Part shown: positions 58,503 through 64,000 of the stretch, in pieces
Layout: every line of letters starts with the position of its first letter
How positions within the stretch are numbered: position 1 is the stretch's first letter
Assembly (NCBI RefSeq): GCF_017347095.1
Contig: NZ_JADPRZ010000005.1
Location: forward strand, 1 to 64,000
DNA: 64,000 nt
From: Sporosarcina sp. E16_8
GTDB lineage: Bacteria; Bacillota; Bacilli; Bacillales_A; Planococcaceae
Direction of reading: 5' to 3'
The notes under the pieces: model-generated
What the model was told of the DNA's origin: nothing
Databases searched by the model: none
Seen by the model: only the letters and a program-made list of their open reading frames with translations
Made by a program: the position numbers and the translations under genes

Positions 58503-58757
58503 ATGAGTTTCATTTGGTTTTTAATTATTGGCGGTGTCATCGGTTGGCTTGCAGGGATGATTTTGGGAAGAGATATCCCAGGCGGTATTATCGGTAATAT
58601 TATCGCTGGTATCATCGGTGCATGGATTGGTGGAATGCTACTTGGAAAATGGGGCCCGAAAGTGTCTGACTTCTACATCTTCCCTGCTTTCATTGGAGCT
58701 ATTATACTTGTATTCATTGTGAGCTTTATTTTGAGATCAATGCGTAAAGCTTCGTAA
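58503..58757 (+). CDS. GlsB/YeaQ/YmgE family stress membrane protein
   Basis: An 84-residue protein with three hydrophobic segments and glycine-rich turns: IWFLIIGGVIGWLAGMILGR, GGIIGNIIAGIIGAWIGGML and FIGAIILVFIVSFILR. This is the transglycosylase-associated family, small membrane proteins induced by general stress and of unknown mechanism. AAGGAG lies nine bases before ATG 58503 and abuts an earlier ATG (58494), so 58503 is the start. A sigma-B-like promoter lies upstream. Confidence 0.88.
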   Translation: MSFIWFLIIGGVIGWLAGMILGRDIPGGIIGNIIAGIIGAWIGGMLLGKWGPKVSDFYIFPAFIGAIILVFIVSFILRSMRKAS

Positions 58758-58765
58758 AGAACAAC

Positions 58766-58870
58766 AGCGGAAACACCCGTTCAGAGGAAGCAGGCATAAG
58801 AAATTAAAGGAAGGCTGTCTCAGTTCGCGACATCGTGTCGCAATGACTGCGTGACCTGCATCCTGCAGGC
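58766..58870. repeat. Divergent copy of the dispersed repeat
   Basis: ACAGCGGAAACACCCGTTC, then CATCGTGTCGCAATGACTGC, GTGACCTGCATCCTGCAGGC follow the order of blocks seen in the 15 kb units. The following 100 bases (to about 58975) hold a further imperfect hairpin with TAGGC.TTGAAGCCTA but no gene. Confidence 0.6.
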
Positions 58871-59000
58871 CTAAGCGGCGCACTTTTCCGCATAGCCGGA
58901 CCAGCTTATGACCGAAAGTCTAGGCATTGAAGCCTAGTCGTGGAATATCGGCTTTCATAGGTAATCCGCAGGCCATGTACTTTATAGTTTCCTAAGCAAT

Positions 59001-59039
59001 AAAAAGATGGACCCCATTTTACTGGTGGTCCATCTTTTT
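59001..59039. terminator. Terminator after the lytic transglycosylase gene
   Basis: AAAAAGATGGACC and GGTCCATCTTTTT form a perfect stem; it overlaps the last bases of the minus-strand gene. Confidence 0.9.
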
Positions 59040-59712
59040 ACTTATTGGCTGCTTCCATATCGAGTCGTTGGGCTTCGAATTCATTAAAAAACCGCAATAC
59101 GTCCTGTACATATTTTTCACTGCGATTATAATTGAAAATCGCTTTTTCAAAATCTCCATCTGCGGCGCCGCTAATTGAAAGATAGTTGGCGGCACTATAA
59201 ATGGCGTCTTCGATATCATATGGATCGGCTATGCCGTCCCCATTCCCATCAACGCCATATCCGCCATATTCTTTGATGATAGCGGGATTTGTCTTGTCTT
59301 TTTCAGGGATTTCTCCTTTACCAAGACCGCCGCATCCCGGATAAGTCCAACCTACAAATGTGCAAGGCATGAACTGCATATGTCCTTCAGCACCCACGGG
59401 TGAAAGCAGCGGATCCATCGTTGAAAAACGGGTTTCAATGCGGTGGTGTGCTGCTAGGAGGGTCCACGGGATACCATACGCCTCCGCCGCCTCTTTATAA
59501 ATAGGGATGTACTCTTCAGGGATTGACGTGGCAGTGTGACGTTCCCCTATTTCGAGCAATGCACTTGCAGATTTCCGAATGAGTTCTGGATTTTTTAAAC
59601 CTGTCCAGATAATAGCTGTTAATGTGAAGATTGTAACCGCAATGGGAATAAGCAGGATGATAAGCATTGCTTTCATCTTTATAGATAACCCTCTACGTTT
59701 TTGTTTTTTCAT
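59038..59712 (-). CDS. Lytic transglycosylase-like protein (SLT domain)
   Basis: A 224-residue protein with an N-terminal basic head and signal anchor (KAMLIILLIPIAVTIFTLTA) and an outside SLT-type domain: IPWTLLAAHHRIETRF with the likely catalytic Glu, SPVGAEGHMQFMPCTFVGW, AIYSAANYLSISGAADGDFE and YNRSEKYVQDVL. A DGNGDGIADPYD loop resembles a calcium-binding site. It would cleave peptidoglycan between MurNAc and GlcNAc. It is followed by a terminator; the Sco gene lies upstream in the same direction. Confidence 0.88.
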   Translation of the reverse strand: MKKQKRRGLSIKMKAMLIILLIPIAVTIFTLTAIIWTGLKNPELIRKSASALLEIGERHTATSIPEEYIPIYKEAAEAYGIPWTLLAAHHRIETRFSTMDPLLSPVGAEGHMQFMPCTFVGWTYPGCGGLGKGEIPEKDKTNPAIIKEYGGYGVDGNGDGIADPYDIEDAIYSAANYLSISGAADGDFEKAIFNYNRSEKYVQDVLRFFNEFEAQRLDMEAANK

Positions 59713-59749
59713 CTTTCCACCCCGTTAGATCCAGTATTGCTTTTGTTAG

Positions 59750-60343
59750 TTACGCGCCCTCTTTACTAAGTGCTTTCATATCCTTAATGATTTGATCAAA
59801 TGGCACATCTACCATACCATTATAGGTTTTGACTGCTTCTCCTTTTTGATTGACAAGGAAGAAGTGTACTGCGTGCATGACTTGGTCTGAACCGGGAATA
59901 TCAGCAACAGGCGTCTTGAATGACTTTGCCGCAAAGTTAGTGATGTCTTCTTGTTTATAGCCCGTTAGCATTTCCCAGTTTTTCTGATCCCCGACATCAT
60001 ACATGTCAAGGTATTCCTGCATTATTTCCGGTGTATCGAATGCGGGATCAATGCTGAAGGATACAATTTTATAATCTTCAACGCCTTCATCGATAAGTTT
60101 TTTATCGATATCTGCCATGTTACTCATCATCGGTGGGCAGGCACTCGTACAAACTGTGAAAACAAATTGTGCCAGCCATACTTTCCCTTTCATATCATCC
60201 AATGAAACCTTTTCATTGTGCTGGTTTGTAAATTCAAACGGTTCAATTTTAAAATTATGCTCTGCTTTGAACCCTCCACCGGAACATGCACTTAAAATAA
60301 GCACTACAAGTAATACATAAGGCAGTAAAAGTTTTTTTCTCAT
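59750..60343 (-). CDS. SCO1/SenC family copper chaperone lipoprotein
   Basis: Delivers copper to or maintains thiols of cytochrome c oxidase on the outer face of the membrane. The 197-residue product has a lipoprotein signal with LSAC (Cys20). The thioredoxin fold has the copper ligands Cys65 and Cys69 in FTVCTSACPP and a conserved His (about 157) in VMHAVHFFLVN. GGAGGAAACC lies before ATG 60343; an in-frame frame start at 60403 is not used. It matches B. subtilis YpmQ in type. Not next to oxidase genes here. Confidence 0.93.
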   Translation of the reverse strand: MRKKLLLPYVLLVVLILSACSGGGFKAEHNFKIEPFEFTNQHNEKVSLDDMKGKVWLAQFVFTVCTSACPPMMSNMADIDKKLIDEGVEDYKIVSFSIDPAFDTPEIMQEYLDMYDVGDQKNWEMLTGYKQEDITNFAAKSFKTPVADIPGSDQVMHAVHFFLVNQKGEAVKTYNGMVDVPFDQIIKDMKALSKEGA

Positions 60344-60540
60344 TTGGTTTCCTCCACTATCAATTGATACGTTCATCATATCGGAAGTAATGGCTTCAAA
60401 CAAGCGCGGAGCTAAACGCTTCCATGTCGAATCCGTGACTTATTTGTGAAGTTCACTTCATCTTTAAAGAAACAAGGACATCGTGTATGTCTACAAGTTT
60501 CGTTTCGAGTCGGTGCAAGAGATAAAGTTAATCTTTAATA

Positions 60541-60676
60541 AGAGGTGGGGTTCTTCATCCCCCACTGATTGTTAGTTTAACCATTCGGGCTTTTACGGGC
60601 AGTTGATCCCCCCAATAATTCTTCTTCAGTCCTAAAAGACTTGAAGTGGGGAGCTTACTGCCCGCTAATGCGGGAT
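60541..60676. other. Structured G/C-rich intergenic element, possibly an IS605-type end
   Basis: GGTGGGGTTCTTCATCCCCC is a hairpin, followed by CATTCGGGCTTTTACGGGCAG, TTGATCCCCCCAATAATTC, a CTTCAGTC/GACTTGAAG stem, and CTTACTGCCCGCTAATGCGG. The order of motifs resembles the right-end/guide-RNA region of IS200/IS605-family elements carrying TnpB. No tnpB frame is attached. The whole gap 60404-60851 has no gene. Confidence 0.4.
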
Positions 60677-60851
60677 AAATTGATTCAAAAATTGGAAACT
60701 CAACTTCTTGTATTTAACCCATCCATTATTCCATCACGTCCCCTCCTTTTACCTCCTATATAGTGTTAAGTTGAGAAAAGGAATACATTGTCCGTGTATT
60801 TTTTTACAAATGCTCTTATAATGGTGAATAGAATGGAAGAGGTGAAGACTG

Positions 60852-61277
60852 TTGCAACAAGATCTATTTATGTGGTTCATCATTTTCTGGTGCGTTGTCC
60901 TCATTGGACTTTTCGCTATTGGTGGCTATTTCATGTTCCGGAAGTTTTTAAAGGTGTTTCCAAAAGCAGACGGGAAATCGACACTGGACTGGGAAGAGCA
61001 TTATGTGGAGAGCTCTCTCCACCTCTGGAATGACGAAGCAAAACTATTGTTGAATGAGCTAGTTGTCCCAGTACCGGAATTATTCCGCCCTGTAGCGAAG
61101 CAAAAAATCGCGGGTAAGATAGGTGAAATAGCGCTCGAGGAGCATGCGAGGAAAATTGATTCCGACCTTATTATCCGTGGGTATATACAAGCAACGCCTA
61201 AACGGGACCATAAATTTTTGCGCAAGAAAATGGCTGAAATGAAGATTGATCTAACTCCGTATGAACATTTATTTTGA
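60852..61277 (+). CDS. yneK: DUF2621 family membrane protein YneK
   Basis: A 141-residue protein with one N-terminal membrane helix (MWFIIFWCVVLIGLFAIGGY), then a cytosolic domain: STLDWEEHYVESSLHLWNDE, LVVPVPELFRPVAKQKIAGK and GYIQATPKRDHKFLRKKM. It matches YneK of B. subtilis, which lies near ccdA there too. TTG start after GAGGTGA. Function unknown. Convergent with the ccdC operon. Confidence 0.9.
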   Translation: MQQDLFMWFIIFWCVVLIGLFAIGGYFMFRKFLKVFPKADGKSTLDWEEHYVESSLHLWNDEAKLLLNELVVPVPELFRPVAKQKIAGKIGEIALEEHARKIDSDLIIRGYIQATPKRDHKFLRKKMAEMKIDLTPYEHLF

Positions 61278-61374
61278 TTAAACAAAAGCGGAAACGCTGG
61301 TAGCCTAGATGTAGAATCTCTAACTTATAAATTTCCCCTTGTCCGAGATTTTAGTAGTCTCCAAGGAATGAAAA

Positions 61375-61404
61375 AAGGTGTCCGCAATTAAATGCGGACA
61401 CCTT
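61375..61404. terminator. Terminator at the end of the ccdA operon
   Basis: AAGGTGTCCGCA and TGCGGACACCTT form a perfect 12-bp stem with ATTAAA loop, overlapping the ccdC stop. It serves the minus strand and probably yneK. Confidence 0.9.
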
Positions 61405-61912
61405 CTTCGTGTTTAACTTCTTTTATTTTTTTGTACTTAATAAGCATGCCGATCCGCCAAGGGACAATCATGCCAAATGCAAGAATCCAGAACATACCGC
61501 CAAGTTCCCCTACATCGATTGTATTGCTAAGAAGCAACTTCCCAACGAGCCGGACAATAAGTAGCCCAAGTAAAATGAATAGGAATGCTTTCGACCGTTT
61601 CATATAGATGTCGTTATCTTTGCGTTCGAAATTCGTTGTTTTTATCAAGATAATTGAGAAAAGTATCCCAACGAGGAGCGCTTCTAACACCTGAGGCAGT
61701 GGCACTCTAAATTCGTCGAATAGGAACATCAGCGCACCCGTCGACATAAAGAGGGGCGGCAAGATAATCTTCAGAGGTGTAACTGGTCTCTTCGCCGCTT
61801 TCGTCCTAACGATCAGCGCCATCGTCCCCATAAATAGGGCGAGGACGGTTGAACCAATAATGAGGTACATAGGAGGGACCTTCGTGAAAATCATTTCAAT
61901 TAAATCATTCAT
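61388..61912 (-). CDS. CcdC family membrane protein
   Basis: A 174-residue polytopic protein with five hydrophobic segments. MYLIIGSTVLALFMGTMALI, KIILPPLFMSTGALMFLFDE and FWILAFGMIVPWRIGMLIKY fit the CcdC/YneJ group found beside ccdA in Bacillus. RKDNDIYMKRSKAF is a cytosolic loop. Role unknown; it is linked by position to cytochrome c biogenesis. It overlaps the thioredoxin-like gene by four bases. Confidence 0.9.
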   Translation of the reverse strand: MNDLIEMIFTKVPPMYLIIGSTVLALFMGTMALIVRTKAAKRPVTPLKIILPPLFMSTGALMFLFDEFRVPLPQVLEALLVGILFSIILIKTTNFERKDNDIYMKRSKAFLFILLGLLIVRLVGKLLLSNTIDVGELGGMFWILAFGMIVPWRIGMLIKYKKIKEVKHEEGVRI

Positions 61913-62217
61913 TTTATTTCCTCCAAGCGACGTTCCAATTCCTCCATCTGAACGAAACGTGCAAATCGCTGGTATTCCTTCCCTTCATGAAATAATAGGA
62001 CAACAGGCGCAGTAAACAATGCAAGCTGTCCCGCTATTTCTGGCACTGCTGCCGCATTCACTCTATAAAAAGGGATTGGAAAGTCAGCTTTCAGTGCATT
62101 CACTTGCGGGTATAAGCCCTCACAGACTGAACAGTTGTCAGTTTTCACGAATAGAAGCAGCTTTTTTTGTTGTTCAATTATATCAAGCCATGCCTCGAAT
62201 GAGTTAATTTCTATCAT
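61909..62217 (-). CDS. Thioredoxin-like protein
   Basis: A 102-residue thioredoxin fold with the active-site CxxC as DNCSVC (Cys29, Cys32), the cis-proline region FTAPVVLLFHEGKEY, and no signal peptide, so it is cytosolic. The CSVC dipeptide differs from the CGPC of bulk thioredoxin. Its position between ccdA and ccdC suggests it feeds electrons to CcdA for reduction of apocytochrome c or Sco partners. Operon: 21 bases after ccdA, four-base overlap with ccdC. Confidence 0.9.
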   Translation of the reverse strand: MIEINSFEAWLDIIEQQKKLLLFVKTDNCSVCEGLYPQVNALKADFPIPFYRVNAAAVPEIAGQLALFTAPVVLLFHEGKEYQRFARFVQMEELERRLEEIK

Positions 62218-62238
62218 TTCTATATCCCTCCATTTAAC

Positions 62239-62949
62239 TCAAAAACCCTGAAAATCTCCAAAAATCGGGCTAAGCAAGCTTGTTAAATATGTCAATCCAT
62301 CGAAGAACAGCAAAATTCCGAATGCGATCATGACGCCGCCCCCAATTTTCATAATCAGGCCACTATTCTTACGAATCCATCCAAGACGCGTTATAAAGAA
62401 CGATAAAACAAAGAATGGAATCGCAAAACCGAACACATACATCAGCATATAGATAACTCCTGATCCAGGGTTTGTCGCTGCAAGTCCCAAGATTACCCCG
62501 ATTATCGGTCCTGAACACGGCGTCCAACCAGCTGCGAATGCAAGCCCGATCAATGCGCTCCCAAAATAACCTGAAGGGCGGTTTTTAAACTGTAGTTTCT
62601 TTTCGCCCATAAGGAATTTAGGTGTGTATACACCTGCAATCATAAGGCCAAATAACACCATAAAAATTGCGCCACCTTGTCTGAGTATTACTTGGTTTTC
62701 TATGAAAAATGTCCCTACAAACGATGTAGCGAAACCAAGTACGACAAAAATAACTGAAAATCCGATTAAAAAGAACAGTGTATGTAATATTCCGTTTCTG
62801 TTCATGCGTTTCGAGTCCGATTTTAAATCATCCAGTGACATGCCCGTAATATACGAAATGAATGCTGGGTACAAAGGCAATGAACACGGTGAGATGAAAC
62901 TTAAGAAACCAGCACCGAAAGCGAGAAATAAATTTAAATCTGTTGCCAT
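62239..62949 (-). CDS. ccdA: Cytochrome c biogenesis protein CcdA
   Basis: Membrane thiol-disulfide carrier, 236 residues with six helices. The two redox cysteines are in SFISPCSLPLYPAF and AGWTPCSGPIIGVI, each next to a proline, on helices 1 and 4. It moves reducing power from thioredoxin across the membrane for cytochrome c assembly and sporulation thiol proteins. AAAGGGGAGAG precedes the ATG. First gene of ccdA-trx-ccdC. Confidence 0.97.
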   Translation of the reverse strand: MATDLNLFLAFGAGFLSFISPCSLPLYPAFISYITGMSLDDLKSDSKRMNRNGILHTLFFLIGFSVIFVVLGFATSFVGTFFIENQVILRQGGAIFMVLFGLMIAGVYTPKFLMGEKKLQFKNRPSGYFGSALIGLAFAAGWTPCSGPIIGVILGLAATNPGSGVIYMLMYVFGFAIPFFVLSFFITRLGWIRKNSGLIMKIGGGVMIAFGILLFFDGLTYLTSLLSPIFGDFQGF

Positions 62950-63108
62950 TATTCTCTCCCCTTTAATTTTACTTCCTTAATCGTATCAAAAGAAGCGTTA
63001 AATTACGTCTAATATGTCTGTGAACAGTTTATGACTTTTTAGCGGATTGTAGTCTCAGGTCTCCGATTCTTGCTGCAATGACCCAATAACCTCTATTTTG
63101 TCGATGTA

Positions 63109-63142
63109 AAAACCGCCTATCCCATATGGGCAGGCGGTTTTA
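63109..63142. terminator. Terminator-like hairpin between ccdA and the ABC gene
   Basis: AAAACCGCCT and AGGCGGTTTT enclose ATCCCATATGGGC, itself a small palindrome. Confidence 0.8.
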
Positions 63143-63174
63143 GTTCGTAAAAATATGTAGGCAATCTAAATTAG

Positions 63175-63245
63175 TCGCGGCCTGCGGCAACAAAGAGGGG
63201 TATAGTACAATCCCTCTTTGTTGCATGACCCAGATATTGTCGCCC
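63175..63245. repeat. Degenerate dispersed repeat copy
   Basis: GTCGCGGCCTGCGGCAAC, a CAAAGAGGG/CCCTCTTTG hairpin and TTGCATGACCCAG recall the CCTGCGGCAATGACTGCATGACCCA block of the 15 kb repeats. It lies directly after the ABC gene stop. Confidence 0.5.
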
Positions 63246-63255
63246 AATACATTTG

Positions 63256-64000
63256 TCAGCTAACATCTTCCAAAATATTGTTTTGAAGTAGATACATCTT
63301 ATGATAAAGCCCTTTTTGCATCAGTAATTCCTGGTGTGTTCCACGTTCGACGATTTCGCCTTTGTGCAGCACGAGAATCAGTTCCGCGTCTTGGATTGTA
63401 CTTAGCCTGTGAGCAATTGCAATTGTGGTGCGCCCTTTCCTCATTTTCTCAAGGCTTAATTGAATTGCCACTTCTGTTTCTGTGTCAATATTGGCTGTTG
63501 CTTCATCGAGAACGAGAATTTTTGGATTCGTCGCGATTGTTCTTGCAAATGCAACAAGCTGGCGCTGACCACTTGAGAATGTGGAGCCGCGTTCTGTTAC
63601 TTTTTGAGCGTATTTGTCGGGTAGTTTTTCAATGAATTCATTTGCCTGGACGAATTCAGCAGCTGCTCTCACTTCTTCAGACGTCATTTTCTTATCGTGC
63701 AAACGAATGTTGCTTTCGATGTCCCCATAGAAAAGAAACGGGTCTTGCAAGACAAGTCCTGTCTTCCTCCGAAGTTCTTCTGTCGGGAATTCTTTCAGCG
63801 AAACATCATCGATATAAATACCACCGCGCTCATATTCGTAGAAACGCATTAGCAAGTTGATGATGGAACTTTTTCCGCTTCCGGTATGACCGACGAGGGC
63901 AACAGTTTCACCTGCATTCGCGGTGAATGAAATATCTTTAAGTACATCGGTTTGTCCGTCATACGAAAACGATACATTTCGGAATTCGATTTTCCCGTTT
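63256..64000 (-). CDS. ABC exporter ATP-binding half (partial, runs off the window)
   Basis: The 3' end of an ABC half-transporter; its membrane domain lies beyond position 64000. Visible are Walker A GHTGSGKSS, the Q-loop GLVLQDPFLFYG, signature FSSGQRQ, Walker B ILVLDEATANID with the catalytic Glu, and switch IAIAHRLST. The site is thus catalytic, although the first signature position differs from LSGGQ. It resembles the YheH-type partner of heterodimeric exporters. The frame stays open to the edge. A partner gene is expected upstream, outside the window. Confidence 0.92.
   Translation of the reverse strand, partial: NGKIEFRNVSFSYDGQTDVLKDISFTANAGETVALVGHTGSGKSSIINLLMRFYEYERGGIYIDDVSLKEFPTEELRRKTGLVLQDPFLFYGDIESNIRLHDKKMTSEEVRAAAEFVQANEFIEKLPDKYAQKVTERGSTFSSGQRQLVAFARTIATNPKILVLDEATANIDTETEVAIQLSLEKMRKGRTTIAIAHRLSTIQDAELILVLHKGEIVERGTHQELLMQKGLYHKMYLLQNNILEDVS

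Overview
The window looks like a low-GC, endospore-forming Firmicute chromosome, most probably Planococcaceae (Sporosarcina-like). The evidence is the B. subtilis-type gene order citB(acnA)-yneP-yneQ-yneR-plsY-parE-parC with ccdA, a CcdC gene and yneK nearby, several sporulation-linked genes (YjcZ, YIEGIA, a YaaH/SleL-type hydrolase, a Spo0M-like protein), strong GGAGG ribosome binding sites, TTG/GTG starts and T-box control. The assignment rests on recalled protein families, not on a database search.

Layout. 0.2-9.3 kb: two tandem threonine T-boxes drive a ThrZ-type threonyl-tRNA synthetase. They are followed by a shortened Nudix gene, msrA, a YjcZ peptide, an LCP-AI-2E transporter-Spo0M-like operon, a MarR regulator, a holin-like peptide and a decayed TnpB-like stretch. 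9.7-15.0 kb: a response regulator, a histidine kinase and a heterodimeric ABC exporter whose two subunits carry complementary active-site defects. 15.0-26 kb: a block of GC-rich repeats, yfkAB, an ECF sigma/anti-sigma pair, small envelope proteins, XdhC/MocA maturation genes, and a YIEGIA membrane gene with two partners.

26-42 kb is an accessory region in decay. I found remnants of a xanthine dehydrogenase large subunit, a TOTE-type primase, an IS1595-type transposase, an ECF sigma factor, two aminoglycoside-phosphotransferase-like genes (one truncated), comGC, an orphan LexA box, and an MFS gene joined to a GNAT fragment. Intact genes in the same region are a spore-cortex hydrolase, a HAD phosphatase, a holin-like type I toxin, type 2 IPP isomerase, a LAGLIDADG homing endonuclease and a DHA2 efflux pump.

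43-64 kb: a VbhA/Fic toxin-antitoxin pair, an MFS gene, then conserved core genes: parC-parE, plsY, a HesB-like gene, yneQ-yneP and acnA. After these come a lactone oxidase/aldolase-like pair, a PncA-like hydrolase, a stress-type GlsB peptide, a lytic transglycosylase, Sco, yneK, ccdA-thioredoxin-ccdC, and the 3' part of an ABC exporter that runs off the window end.

There are no rRNA or tRNA genes and no CRISPR array that I can see. No intact new defence system is evident. The most unusual signals are the density and variety of gene ruins in 26-42 kb, the orphaned XdhC/MocA pair, the YIEGIA module separated by a repeat fragment, and the lactone oxidase/aldolase pair of unknown substrate.
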